In this document: positions 8,745 through 17,922 of the stretch, piece by piece
Position numbering within the stretch: position 1 is the first letter of the stretch
Layout of the letters: every line of letters begins with the position of its first letter
Assembly: GCA_937888365.1 (NCBI GenBank)
Contig: CALBFA010000072.1
Coordinates: forward strand, 1-64,000
DNA: 64,000 nt
Direction of reading: 5' to 3'
From: an uncultured Fidelibacterota bacterium
Lineage (GTDB): Bacteria > Fidelibacterota > UBA8477 > JABMPR01
The notes under the pieces: model-generated
Seen by the model: the letters and a program-made list of their open reading frames with translations, nothing else
What the model was told of the DNA's origin: nothing
Databases searched by the model: none
Program-made: the position numbers and the translations under genes

Positions 8745-10909
8745 ACATTGAGCTAATTAAAAAAAAGACAATCGATTTTTTAAAGAAACATCATAAAAAA
8801 TCCTGGAAACGAAGAACAATCTTTAAAAATCTTATGCTTGAGACTGAACATTACAAAGCATTTAAAACAGGTTTATATGAACTGGAACTTGATGGTAAAC
8901 TCCATAAGGCCGCTAAAAATTTGTACCAATTCGAAAAAGTCATTAAAGCCGTTACGGGTGTTTTGGCCGTTACGACAAAGGGTTTTGGATTTGTAGAGCT
9001 TGAAGATGGCAGCGAGGTTTTCATCCCGTTGAGTAAAATGAATACTGCTATCAATGGTGATACGGTTTCCGTCGAGATAACCAAAATTATCGAAGGGCGG
9101 AATCCAGAAGGTCAAATTCTTGATGTCATTGCACGAAATAAAACAGAATTTGTGGGCACCTTCACGATGGACCGATTTGGCTCATGGGTGATTCCTGAAG
9201 ATAAATATTTTACGAAGCATTTAACAATTCCCCACGAATTTTTGCATGAAGCGAAAGATGGTCAAATTGTCGTGGTTGAATTATTAAAATGGGAAGCGCC
9301 TCAATATAGTCCCGTTGGAAAAATTATTGAAATATTAGGCGATGTAGGCGACAGTGAACTTGAGTATAAGAAGCTCATTCGCGAATACGATTTACCATAT
9401 GAATGGACCGATAAAGCACTCCAACAAGCCAAAAATTATTCACAAGATGATATAGCCAAGGAAACAAATCGACGTGTAGATTTACGGAATTTAGTTTGTT
9501 TTACCATTGACCCGAAAACAGCGAAAGATTTTGATGATGCCGTTTCCGTAGAAAAAGTTGGTAATGGGTGGCGGCTTGGTGTTCATATCGCAGACGTTTC
9601 ACATTATGTAACACCTGGCTCACCTATTGATATAGGAGCGCGTAAGCGAGGAACCTCGATCTATTTTGTTGGCTCCGTATTACACATGCTTCCTAATGAT
9701 TTATCTGAAACATTTTGTTCGCTAAAACCCAAAGTTGATAGACTGGCCATGACGTGTATGATGGATATATCATTGGAAGGATCTGTCACTGGCTATGAGA
9801 TATTTCCATCAACTATTAACTCGAATCAACGATTCACCTATGAAGATGTACAATCAATATTAAATGGTGATTTAAGCCATGGATTTTCGGAAACCCTTCT
9901 GGAAATGAATAATTTACGCAAAATGCTTTTCAAAATTAGGATGGGCGAGGGGTCGATAGATTTAGATTTGCCTGAATCAGAAATCATTTTGGCCGATGAC
10001 GGGTTTCCTATTGCGATTCATCCATCCGATCGATTAGAGAGTCATCGTTTAGTTGAAGAATTTATGCTTTTGGCAAATCAAACCGTTGCTGATTTTTTTA
10101 TGAAACATTCTTCAGAGCAGAAGAAAATCGGACTTTATCGAATTCATGAGGAACCGTCTCGTGAAAAAGTAACACGACTTAGTGATATATTAACGAAGCT
10201 TGAAATTAAAAGAGGCTTGAAGTATCCCGTAAAACCATCTGAATATCAGGAAGTTATAGAACTATCAAAAAATAGTCAATTCCGACATTTTATAGAAAAG
10301 GTCGCATTAACGTCAATGTCAAAAGCGTTTTATTCAACACGTCAGATTGGTCATTTTGGGCTGGCGTTTAAACATTATACGCATTTTACGTCTCCAATTC
10401 GCCGTTATCCTGATTTAATCGTACATCGTATTTTAAAGAGTTTACTCAAAACCGAAAATTGGGTTATTCCCAAAGAAGAAGATTTGGAAAAAACGGCCAA
10501 ACATTGCTCTGCACGTGAAATTATTGCGACGAAAGTGGAGCGAAACCACTTGAAGTATAAACAATTGCAATGGTTATCACATCATGTTGGAGAGGAATTT
10601 ACAGGCGTTATTTCAGGTATTTTACCCATTGGATTCTTTGTAGAATTGTCAGAAAGTTTAGTCGAAGGATTGGTGCATATGAAATCATTGACGGATGACT
10701 GGTATGAGCATCGAGAAGACGAATATGCGTTTGTTGGCCGTCGAACAGGTCAATCATATCGAATGGGAGACCAAGTTAATATTCGAGTCGCATCGGTTCA
10801 GCCATCACAAGGATTTGCTGATTTTGAGCTATTAAAGAGTGAAAAAGATATTAAAATAAAAACGCATCCTCGGACAAAACGTAAATATTACGGGAGTAAG
10901 AGGACCTAA
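8741..10909 (+). CDS. rnr: Ribonuclease R (RNase II/RNB family exoribonuclease)
   Basis: RNase R degrades structured RNA from 3' to 5'. The protein shows an N-terminal helix-turn-helix-like segment, cold-shock domains (FGFVELEDGSEVFIP), the RNB catalytic domain with FTIDPKTAKDFDDAVSVE carrying the metal-binding aspartates (about residues 245-265), HYTHFTSPIRRYPDL near 540, and a C-terminal S1 domain (FTGVISGILPIGFFVEL). The track starts at 8696, but TTG 8741 is preferred. It overlaps the upstream stop as TTGA and follows a good Shine-Dalgarno sequence, cggaggag, at 8726-8733. That gives 722 aa, a normal family length. A lysine/arginine-rich tail is present. Coupling to the upstream Omp85 gene is likely. 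Confidence 0.93.
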   Translation: MNIELIKKKTIDFLKKHHKKSWKRRTIFKNLMLETEHYKAFKTGLYELELDGKLHKAAKNLYQFEKVIKAVTGVLAVTTKGFGFVELEDGSEVFIPLSKMNTAINGDTVSVEITKIIEGRNPEGQILDVIARNKTEFVGTFTMDRFGSWVIPEDKYFTKHLTIPHEFLHEAKDGQIVVVELLKWEAPQYSPVGKIIEILGDVGDSELEYKKLIREYDLPYEWTDKALQQAKNYSQDDIAKETNRRVDLRNLVCFTIDPKTAKDFDDAVSVEKVGNGWRLGVHIADVSHYVTPGSPIDIGARKRGTSIYFVGSVLHMLPNDLSETFCSLKPKVDRLAMTCMMDISLEGSVTGYEIFPSTINSNQRFTYEDVQSILNGDLSHGFSETLLEMNNLRKMLFKIRMGEGSIDLDLPESEIILADDGFPIAIHPSDRLESHRLVEEFMLLANQTVADFFMKHSSEQKKIGLYRIHEEPSREKVTRLSDILTKLEIKRGLKYPVKPSEYQEVIELSKNSQFRHFIEKVALTSMSKAFYSTRQIGHFGLAFKHYTHFTSPIRRYPDLIVHRILKSLLKTENWVIPKEEDLEKTAKHCSAREIIATKVERNHLKYKQLQWLSHHVGEEFTGVISGILPIGFFVELSESLVEGLVHMKSLTDDWYEHREDEYAFVGRRTGQSYRMGDQVNIRVASVQPSQGFADFELLKSEKDIKIKTHPRTKRKYYGSKRT

Positions 10910-10910
10910 C

Positions 10911-11927
10911 ATGAGAAACAAATCGGTATTATTCATAATTATCGCTATAATATTTTTGAATAATTGCGAACAAGAGAAACCGTATGCCATTGGTTATGAG
11001 GAAAAAGTCGTCGTTCTCGTAGAAGAAGACATGTGGGAAGAGGTCGAAGTTTTACTTAATACGCATGTAGGGAAGGATATTAAGACACCTATTTCTGAAC
11101 AATGGTATTATTTTCACAAAGCAACACCCGAACAGTTTGTGGCTCAGAAGAAAATGAAAAATTTAATGATTGTTTCAGACTTACGTCCTCATTCTAGTTT
11201 GACCAAATTCATTGAGCAAATGATACCTGATAGCACATTATTGAAATCCCAAAAGAATAAACGAAACATTATTAAAATAGAAAATCCATTTGCTCGTGAA
11301 CAGTCTCTTGTTGTTGTTTTAGGTGAAAATAGACAACGCACCTATGATAAAATATTTTATGAGGGTGGGAAAATTCTAAAATTCTTAGATGACGTTGATT
11401 TTAAGCGTCAAACTCGGTTCTTGTACAGAATAGGTGAGCAAAAGGAATTAGCTGAATCCTATTTTAAAACCCATGGTTGGTATATGCGAGTGATGCATGA
11501 TTATATTGAAATTGAAAATAAACCTGATGAACATTTCTTATGGATAGGTCGTGATATACCGTATCGATGGCTCATGGTGTATTGGGAAAATGTAAACGAC
11601 GCTGTCAATCAAGATGAATTAGCCCATAAAATGATGCATAAAGTTATGGGACGACTCGTCGATGATATCGAAATTAGCCCGCGATCTCCAATTTCTAGTG
11701 TTGAACAATGGATGGGGAGTTATGCCACGACAAAGTATAGTGGTTTGTGGCAACACCGCAAAGAAACTAAAGGAGGTCCGTTTATTGCGTACTCGTTTTA
11801 TGAGCCAGTACAAAATCGAATGTATTTAATAACGGGACTTGTATTTGCGGCTGGCCAAAAGAAACTTCCGCTGATTCGGCAATTGGATGTCATTATAAAT
11901 ACGTTTAATACCGCAGGGAAAGAGTAG
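10911..11927 (+). CDS. DUF4837-family lipoprotein
   Basis: The 338-aa protein starts with a lipoprotein signal peptide (VLFIIIAIIFLNNC), so the cysteine near residue 19 is probably acylated and the protein anchored to a membrane. The body resembles DUF4837, a family of uncharacterised lipoproteins of the Bacteroidetes/FCB group. Typical traits are an opening VVVLVEEDMWEE block and a WM..YATTKYSGLWQ-like block near residue 275. The gene begins one base after the rnr stop codon and is therefore probably co-transcribed with it. It ends the plus-strand group and converges on the S41 protease gene. No function is known; the assignment rests on recognition of the family. Confidence 0.7.
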   Translation: MRNKSVLFIIIAIIFLNNCEQEKPYAIGYEEKVVVLVEEDMWEEVEVLLNTHVGKDIKTPISEQWYYFHKATPEQFVAQKKMKNLMIVSDLRPHSSLTKFIEQMIPDSTLLKSQKNKRNIIKIENPFAREQSLVVVLGENRQRTYDKIFYEGGKILKFLDDVDFKRQTRFLYRIGEQKELAESYFKTHGWYMRVMHDYIEIENKPDEHFLWIGRDIPYRWLMVYWENVNDAVNQDELAHKMMHKVMGRLVDDIEISPRSPISSVEQWMGSYATTKYSGLWQHRKETKGGPFIAYSFYEPVQNRMYLITGLVFAAGQKKLPLIRQLDVIINTFNTAGKE

Positions 11928-12111
11928 GGGTTTGAATCGTATTAAATGTAGATGGAAAGCCTGTAACAAATACACAGAATATTTCAGGATATCTATTACT
12001 CGACATAATATACATTAACTCGTACTATGAATATATATATTTATACCGTCCACATCGTTGCGTTTATGCTCTCAATTTCCAAAACTATAATGTACGTATT
12101 AAAGAAAAAGA

Positions 12112-13743
12112 TTATTTATGTGAAAGTATATTTTTAACCTCATCAGGATGATGAATTAGTTCTAAAGCTTGTTCTATGACCAAATCATATTTTAAACTCG
12201 CTTGAATACGTGCACTTGTACCCGCCAATATCATTCCGGTTTCCATTGAAATTCCGCGCTTAATGCGCTCTTCATCAATCTCATAAATATAATCTTCAAA
12301 CAATGTTGGATCTAATTCTGAAAGATATTGTATCGCATTCATGATGGAATCATTCAAGGTTGTATCGTTATGAGAAAGTGCAAAATCTAGTTTAAGTAAA
12401 CCTATAAATGGATTATGTTTTTTATTTTCTGTAGAATCAGTGGACCATTCTCGAAAGTCTTGTATAACTTCTAAAGATGGCTCGTATGGTAAAATGATTG
12501 ATGTATTTTTCCGCGTTAGCTCTAGAGCATACTCATAAAATTTGCTCTGTTGCCATAATATGCGCTCTTCTTTCGCCATTAATAAGGGTGCAATCGTCAA
12601 ATCGGGTAAAATCCCATCGCCTTGTTGAAAAGTCCGTCCATGTAAAGTTTCAAACCATGTTGTATCTTTTGGGTTGATACCCCCCTCAACGACAGATTGG
12701 GCGAAATTTTGCCGTTGAATGAGCCGTCCAGATGGTAAATAATAATGCGCTGTCGTCATTTTGATGCGATAGCCGTCTGGAAGCCTAATGACGCTCTGTA
12801 CAAGGCCTTTCCCGTAAGATTTTGTACCTATAATAATGGCACGTTCGTAATCTTGCAAAACACCTGCTAATATCTCTGAAGCGGATGCACTGGAGCGATC
12901 CATCAGGATGATAAGATTCAGTTCTGGAAATATTTCTGGGCGATGCGTATAAAATCTATGATTCAAGCGATCTATTCGACCTTTCGTTTCAACAACCAAC
13001 GATCTTTCTGGTAAAAATAAGTCTGAAATTTCAATTGCTGCATGCAGCAATCCACCAGGATTGGATCGTAAATCCAAAATTAACCATTTCATCTGATTTT
13101 TCTCAAATTCGCGTAATCGTTTTTCTAAAAGTATGCTTGATTGTTTAGAAAATTTAGAGAATTTTATATAGGCGACACCAGGCTCTAGCATACCAGAATA
13201 CGTGATAATTGGAACCGTGATATGTTCGCGAATAATATTAAAAATTAAGTTTTCGTCAATTCCCCACCTCTTTACTAATAAAGTTTCCGTCGTTCCAGGC
13301 TTACCTCTTAGACGTTTTGAGATGTCTCGGGCACGAATATCAATAATATCAACAGAATCAATCTGAAGAATTTCATCTCCCGCCATTAAGCCCATTCTAT
13401 CGGCAGGAGTCCCATCCAATACGGTGACGATATTGAGTACGTTGCCTTGTTTGTGCACTCGAATTCCCAGGCCACCAAATCCATCGGTTTGAAGTTCATC
13501 GACTGAATGATCAATGTCTGGCGGTATAAGCTCTGAAAATGGATCAAGCTGATCAAATATTCGATTAATGCCATTTTCAGTCAGCACTTTTCCGTCAACT
13601 TCTTTTACATAATGGTCATTAATTTCCTTAAGTGTCGATTCGATTAATCGATTTTGACGAAATTCATCAACGGACTGTCCAAAAGACAAAATGCTTATAC
13701 ATAAAGAAAATAGTGTTAAGTAAACTTTCATTGAATATTTCAT
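12112..13743 (-). CDS. S41-family C-terminal processing peptidase (CtpA/Prc-like)
   Basis: This 543-aa periplasmic serine protease cleaves proteins near their C-termini. It has a signal peptide (MKVYLTLFSLCISILSFGQ), an N-terminal helical part, a PDZ domain with GFGGLGIRVHKQ and GTPADRMGLMAGDEILQ (about 85-165), and the S41 catalytic core. The core holds DLRSNPGGLL, the nucleophile region DRSSASASEILAG, and the general base lysine in GTKSYGKGLVQ. A C-terminal extension of about 150 residues follows. ATG 13743 or the internal ATG (MKVYLT) could be the start. It is the last gene of a run that starts at tag, 14 bases after tmk. Physiological substrates cannot be told from sequence. Confidence 0.92.
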   Translation of the reverse strand: MKYSMKVYLTLFSLCISILSFGQSVDEFRQNRLIESTLKEINDHYVKEVDGKVLTENGINRIFDQLDPFSELIPPDIDHSVDELQTDGFGGLGIRVHKQGNVLNIVTVLDGTPADRMGLMAGDEILQIDSVDIIDIRARDISKRLRGKPGTTETLLVKRWGIDENLIFNIIREHITVPIITYSGMLEPGVAYIKFSKFSKQSSILLEKRLREFEKNQMKWLILDLRSNPGGLLHAAIEISDLFLPERSLVVETKGRIDRLNHRFYTHRPEIFPELNLIILMDRSSASASEILAGVLQDYERAIIIGTKSYGKGLVQSVIRLPDGYRIKMTTAHYYLPSGRLIQRQNFAQSVVEGGINPKDTTWFETLHGRTFQQGDGILPDLTIAPLLMAKEERILWQQSKFYEYALELTRKNTSIILPYEPSLEVIQDFREWSTDSTENKKHNPFIGLLKLDFALSHNDTTLNDSIMNAIQYLSELDPTLFEDYIYEIDEERIKRGISMETGMILAGTSARIQASLKYDLVIEQALELIHHPDEVKNILSHK

Positions 13744-13757
13744 GCTATTAATTGACG

Positions 13758-14387
13758 CTAATATAATTTATTCTGTTTAACAATAGAGACAATTGCGTTA
13801 AAGATTTTACTTTTTGACAAGGTACCATCGACAACAAACACACGGTCGGGTTCTTCGTTTGCCAGTTTTAAAAAGCCATTTCTTACACGTTCTTTAAAAT
13901 CTGATACTTCCATTTCCAATCTATCTAAGTCCTTGCCGGATTGACGATTAGTCGCCGTATCTAAAGGAGTATCTACAACTATTGTTAAAGCGGGGCTTAG
14001 TCCTTCGACTGCGACATTTGCGACATCTTTTATATGCTGCAAATCAAGTCCACGTCCATAACCTTGATACGCCACCGTACTATCTACATAACGATCTAAA
14101 ATGACAACATCATTTCGTTTTAATGCCGGTAATACTTTTTCAGAAACTAGCTGGTTTCGACTTGCAAAATAAAGTAGCATTTCTGCAATTGGATTCATTT
14201 CTTTATTATTTTTGTCTAAAAGAATATCTCGAATTTGTTCTGAGATGGATGTTCCACCGGGTTCTCTAAGCACATGTACCGTTCGTCCCATGCTTTCGTA
14301 CCACGTTTTTAGCATCTGGCATTGGGTCGATTTACCCGAACCGTCGATACCTTCAAAGGTTATGAATAAGCCATCAAACTCTGTCAT
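13758..14387 (-). CDS. tmk: Thymidylate kinase
   Basis: Thymidylate kinase phosphorylates dTMP to dTDP with ATP, an essential step of dTTP synthesis. The P-loop FEGIDGSGKSTQ is at residues 10-21, REPGGTSISEQIRD at about 41-54 is the DRX-like region, and LDRYVDSTVAYQGYGRGLD binds dTMP. The lid region near GKDLDRLE follows. The length (209 aa) is typical. It begins directly at the end of the upstream membrane-protein gene and lies 14 bases before the S41 protease, so these genes probably form one transcript. Nothing is unusual. Confidence 0.96.
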   Translation of the reverse strand: MTEFDGLFITFEGIDGSGKSTQCQMLKTWYESMGRTVHVLREPGGTSISEQIRDILLDKNNKEMNPIAEMLLYFASRNQLVSEKVLPALKRNDVVILDRYVDSTVAYQGYGRGLDLQHIKDVANVAVEGLSPALTIVVDTPLDTATNRQSGKDLDRLEMEVSDFKERVRNGFLKLANEEPDRVFVVDGTLSKSKIFNAIVSIVKQNKLY

Positions 14388-15017
14388 TTATCGAGGCTTC
14401 CTTCTAACAATTTGAATCATCGTCCAAAAATAATCATAAGCTGTTAAAACAAAAAGCCCCCACGCGCCAATTATTGGGAATAAAATCGATCGTTCTCCCG
14501 GTAGAGCCGCTAATAAAATCGTTACAAATAGCCATCCCAAACGATCGCGTCTATAAAAATAGAGCACGGGCAGAGCGAGCAATTTTAGGTCGTATTTGTT
14601 TTTCATGTTGCTTATAAAAAATAGTCCAGCAAGTCCTAGAATGGCCGCTAAAGTTGTAAAGACGTGACCTTGCATGCCCATATAGATCGTTAATGCGACG
14701 ACAAAAGGCGTCTCCCAAAAAAAGTGACGCAATTCCATATTGGGTGCATGAGGTTCATCAACAAAAATTCTGAAATAGAGATTTTCAATAAATATCCACA
14801 AGCCCAAACCAATTGCTGACACAATGTATTGATTAAAAATTAATCCCAAAAAACTCAAGCTTGTTAAAGCATATAGAATTCCTTCAACTTGCTTTATTGA
14901 AAACCCTGAATTGCGAATGATTGTTTCGCCAAGTCCAAGTTTCCAGAGGAGTAATTTCTGTAGCCAATTTGGAAAGCTAAAGTCATCTCTCGCGTATTCG
15001 TATTTTTTATCTGCCAT
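14388..15017 (-). CDS. Uncharacterised multi-pass membrane protein
   Basis: The protein has 209 aa when started at ATG 15017 (MADKKYEYARDDF); the track start 15035 is less likely because it runs deeper into rsmI. It has about six hydrophobic segments packed in pairs, for example LYALTSLSFLGLIFNQYIV and FFWETPFVVALTIYMGMQG, and ends with a basic RRKPR. I do not recognise a family. The gene overlaps the end of rsmI by 11 bases and ends exactly where tmk begins, so it is translated with housekeeping genes. Function unknown. Confidence 0.75.
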   Translation of the reverse strand: MADKKYEYARDDFSFPNWLQKLLLWKLGLGETIIRNSGFSIKQVEGILYALTSLSFLGLIFNQYIVSAIGLGLWIFIENLYFRIFVDEPHAPNMELRHFFWETPFVVALTIYMGMQGHVFTTLAAILGLAGLFFISNMKNKYDLKLLALPVLYFYRRDRLGWLFVTILLAALPGERSILFPIIGAWGLFVLTAYDYFWTMIQIVRRKPR

Positions 15018-15696
15018 GTTTTTTCCCTTCGACAACCATTACTAGTTCACCTTTCCAAGTACGACTCGCTTTAGATAATGTTTCCAAGTCGCTATGTACG
15101 AATTCTTCAAATTTTTTTGTGAGTTCACGTCCAATTAGAATATTTCGATTACCGAAGTACTCCAATAGATGCGGTATTGTTTTTTCAATGCGTTGAGGCG
15201 ATTCATAGAAAATCATACTTCTCGCCTCGAGGGCTAATTCTTTAAGTCTCGTTTGTCTCCCCTTCTTTTTGGGCAAAAATCCTTCAAATGTGAAGCGATC
15301 CGAAGGCAAACCGGCGACAACAAGTGCTGTTAGTAATGCAGAAGCACCGGGTATCGGTATTATATTGATGCCTTGTGCGACAGCTTCGCGGACAAGATAA
15401 AAGCCAGGATCGCTCACCAAAGGCGTGCCTGCATCTGTCACTAGTGCAATGGATTCATTATTTTTTAATCGTACAATGATTTGTGGTGTTACTTTTTCTT
15501 TATTAAAATCATGATACGAAATCATTGGTTTAGAAATTTCATAATGTGATAGTAACCTTGATGTCACACGAGAGTCCTCAGCTGCAATTGCAGAAACGCC
15601 TTTTAAGGTATCAATCGCTCTAAACGTAATATCACCTAAATTGCCAATGGGTGTCGAGACGATATACAAACTTCCGTTTTGAATTTCATTTGCCAT
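15007..15696 (-). CDS. rsmI: 16S rRNA (cytidine-1402 2'-O) methyltransferase RsmI
   Basis: RsmI methylates the 2'-O of C1402 in the decoding centre of 16S rRNA using SAM. The protein shows the tetrapyrrole-methylase fold motifs: LYIVSTPIGNLGDIT at the N-terminus, AAEDSRVTSRLLSHY, SLVTDAGTPLVSDPG and PIPGASALLTALVVAGLPSD. ATG 15696 overlaps the stop codon of tag as TAATG, giving 229 aa; the track start at 15738 adds 14 residues inside tag and is rejected. The C-terminus overlaps the next gene. The assignment is secure. Confidence 0.95.
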   Translation of the reverse strand: MANEIQNGSLYIVSTPIGNLGDITFRAIDTLKGVSAIAAEDSRVTSRLLSHYEISKPMISYHDFNKEKVTPQIIVRLKNNESIALVTDAGTPLVSDPGFYLVREAVAQGINIIPIPGASALLTALVVAGLPSDRFTFEGFLPKKKGRQTRLKELALEARSMIFYESPQRIEKTIPHLLEYFGNRNILIGRELTKKFEEFVHSDLETLSKASRTWKGELVMVVEGKKHGR

Positions 15697-16298
15697 TAAC
15701 GAGAGACATCCAATTGAAATTGCTTGTGTTGAGGACAAGAAACTAAGTGATCGTTCACCATTCCAACGCCTTGCATAAACGAATACATTATGGTACTTCC
15801 GACAAAGCTCATTCCGCGTTTTTTTAAGTCTTTTGATATCTTTAAACTAAGTTCGATTTGAGGAGGAATGCCCTTATCGAATTTCCATTGATTAACGATA
15901 GGTTTTCCGTCAACGAACGCCCAAATATATTTTGAAAAGCTACCGAATTCTTTTTGGATGTCGAGAAAGACGATTGCATTCTTCACAGATGTTCGGACTT
16001 TAACCTTGTTACGAATAATGCCTGGGTCATTTAAAAGGCTCTGAATCTTGGCTTCGTCATATTTTGCAACAATTTCAGGATCAAAACCATCATATACTTT
16101 TTGATAATGCGCCCGTTTTTTCAACACCGTTAACCAACTTAATCCCGCTTGAACACCCTCTATAATTAGCATTTCAAACAAATAATGATCATCAAATGAG
16201 GGTTTCCCCCACTCCATATCATGATACGCAATCTCAAGCTCATGTTTGGCCCAAGGACATCGGTGAGATTCGTTTAAATTGTTATTTGGAAGTGTCAT
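15696..16298 (-). CDS. tag: DNA-3-methyladenine glycosylase I
   Basis: Tag excises 3-methyladenine from alkylated DNA. The 200-aa protein has the family features: RCPWAKHELEIAYHDMEWG at the N-terminus (zinc-binding Cys and the HD.EWG block), FEMLIIEGVQAGLSWLTVLKKR with the conserved base-binding Glu/Trp region, the helix-hairpin-helix part, MSFVGSTIMYSFMQGVGMVNDH, and C-terminal HLVSCPQHKQF carrying further zinc ligands. It follows the terminator at 16319-16351 and overlaps rsmI by one base, so it probably opens the tag-rsmI-membrane protein-tmk-S41 transcript. Confidence 0.95.
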   Translation of the reverse strand: MTLPNNNLNESHRCPWAKHELEIAYHDMEWGKPSFDDHYLFEMLIIEGVQAGLSWLTVLKKRAHYQKVYDGFDPEIVAKYDEAKIQSLLNDPGIIRNKVKVRTSVKNAIVFLDIQKEFGSFSKYIWAFVDGKPIVNQWKFDKGIPPQIELSLKISKDLKKRGMSFVGSTIMYSFMQGVGMVNDHLVSCPQHKQFQLDVSR

Positions 16299-16318
16299 GT
16301 TTTTGGCCCTTAAGAAAA

Positions 16319-16351
16319 GCAGGCATAAATTTAATAAATAAACATGCCTGC
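16319..16351 (-). terminator. Rho-independent terminator after the lysine-degradation genes
   Basis: On the minus strand GCAGGCAT pairs with ATGCCTGC (8 bp) around an A/T-rich loop of 17 bases and is followed by TTTTCTT. It sits just after the stop codon of the aldehyde dehydrogenase and before tag, so it should end the saccharopine-pathway transcript. Confidence 0.7.
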
Positions 16352-16380
16352 CTTTAATATATTATAATTTGAGATGAAGT

Positions 16381-17898
16381 CTAAAAATCAAATTTAATAC
16401 CTTGCGCCAAAGGTAGCTCATCGCTCCAATTGATTGTATTTGTTTGACGACGCATATACGCTTTCCATGCATCCGAACCTGATTCTCGTCCACCACCTGT
16501 TTCTTTTTCGCCACCGAAAGCGCCACCAATTTCAGCACCCGATGTACCGATATTGATATTCGCGATTCCGCAATCACTACCAATAGCGCTTAAAAATCGT
16601 TCGGCTCTCTTGACATTTGTGGTAAACATAGCTGATGATAATCCCTGAGGAACACCGTTATGGATTGCAATTGCTTCGTCAAAATCTTTATAACGTATGA
16701 TGTATAAAATCGGTGCAAACGTCTCTTTTTGTACGATTTCCCAATCATTTTTAGCTTTAACAATTGTTGGCATCACAAAATTGCCATCACCTTCAATGGC
16801 TTTGCCGCCATATAGAACTTCTGTCCCTTGCTCTTGACCTTCTTTAAGCGACTGCTTATAAACTTCAACAGCGCCTGCATCGACCAGTGGTCCCATGAGT
16901 GTATCTTTGTCCAAAGGATTACCAATTCTTACTTGTTTATACGCATTAATCAACTTCTCGACAAATGCGTCTGCAATATCTTCTTGAATAATAATGCGAC
17001 GTGTTGACGTACATCGTTGTCCCGCAGTTCCAACGGCGCCGAATACAGTTGCGGGAATTGCGAGCTTCATGTCAGCTGTTTCGTCAATAATGATGGCATT
17101 ATTGCCGCCGAGTTCAAGAATAGTCTTACCAAAGCGTTTCGCGACAACTTCTGAAACGTGACGTCCCATCTCTGTTGAGCCTGTAAAAGAAATCAATGGA
17201 ACACGAGAATCGTTTATGAGTGTCTCACCGATTGTTCGACCACTGCCGATAAGAAGATTGAATATGCCTTTATATCCATTATCCGTTAAAACTTTGTTGC
17301 ATATATTTTGGATAGCAATACCGCAAAGGGGAACCGTTGAAGATGGTTTCCAAACGGTAATATCACCTGCGATGGCTGCAAGAAAAGAATTCCATGCCCA
17401 AACGGCTACGGGAAAATTAAACGCCGAAATAACGCCTACGACACCTAAAGGATGATATTGGTCGTACATTCTATGATGATAGCGTTCAGAATGTGTTGTA
17501 GAGCCATATAACATCCGGCTTTGACCCACTGCGAAGTCAGCAATATCGATCATTTCTTGAACTTCACCATCGCCCTCCGGTTTAATTTTTCCCATTTCAA
17601 GAGATACCAAGCTACCTAATGCATCTTTTTTCTCTCTCAATGCCTCACCCATTTTACGAACCAATTCCCCACGAACGGGAGCCGGAACTTCGCGCCATTC
17701 TTTAAATGCTTGTTCTGACTGCTGAATAACGCTTTCGTAATCCGCTTCAGAAGACATATAAACACTGCCAAGCAATTCGCCTGTAGCGGGATTGTATGAT
17801 TTTAGAATCCCTGCATCAGTAGTGTTAGACCATTCTCCTGCGCCTGTACAAGCTCCATAATTGACATCCTGAATACCTAGTTCTTTAAAAATATCCAC
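16381..17898 (-). CDS. amaB: ALDH7-type aldehyde dehydrogenase (alpha-aminoadipate semialdehyde dehydrogenase)
   Basis: ALDH7 enzymes oxidise L-2-aminoadipate 6-semialdehyde to 2-aminoadipate with NAD+, the third step of lysine breakdown by the saccharopine route. The 505-aa protein has [19 protein letters not shown], the cofactor-binding WKPSS, the catalytic glutamate motif [10 protein letters not shown] and the nucleophile motif GQRCTSTRR, whose pattern matches ALDH7A1/antiquitin rather than other ALDH classes. The C-terminal [19 protein letters not shown] is also typical. It lies 24 bases after the saccharopine dehydrogenase, which together with LKR supports this substrate. The symbol follows Pseudomonas usage; ALDH7A1 is the animal name. 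Confidence 0.88.
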   Translation of the reverse strand: MDIFKELGIQDVNYGACTGAGEWSNTTDAGILKSYNPATGELLGSVYMSSEADYESVIQQSEQAFKEWREVPAPVRGELVRKMGEALREKKDALGSLVSLEMGKIKPEGDGEVQEMIDIADFAVGQSRMLYGSTTHSERYHHRMYDQYHPLGVVGVISAFNFPVAVWAWNSFLAAIAGDITVWKPSSTVPLCGIAIQNICNKVLTDNGYKGIFNLLIGSGRTIGETLINDSRVPLISFTGSTEMGRHVSEVVAKRFGKTILELGGNNAIIIDETADMKLAIPATVFGAVGTAGQRCTSTRRIIIQEDIADAFVEKLINAYKQVRIGNPLDKDTLMGPLVDAGAVEVYKQSLKEGQEQGTEVLYGGKAIEGDGNFVMPTIVKAKNDWEIVQKETFAPILYIIRYKDFDEAIAIHNGVPQGLSSAMFTTNVKRAERFLSAIGSDCGIANINIGTSGAEIGGAFGGEKETGGGRESGSDAWKAYMRRQTNTINWSDELPLAQGIKFDF

Positions 17899-17922
17899 CT
17901 TATCTCCTTTTAATCTGTGTAT

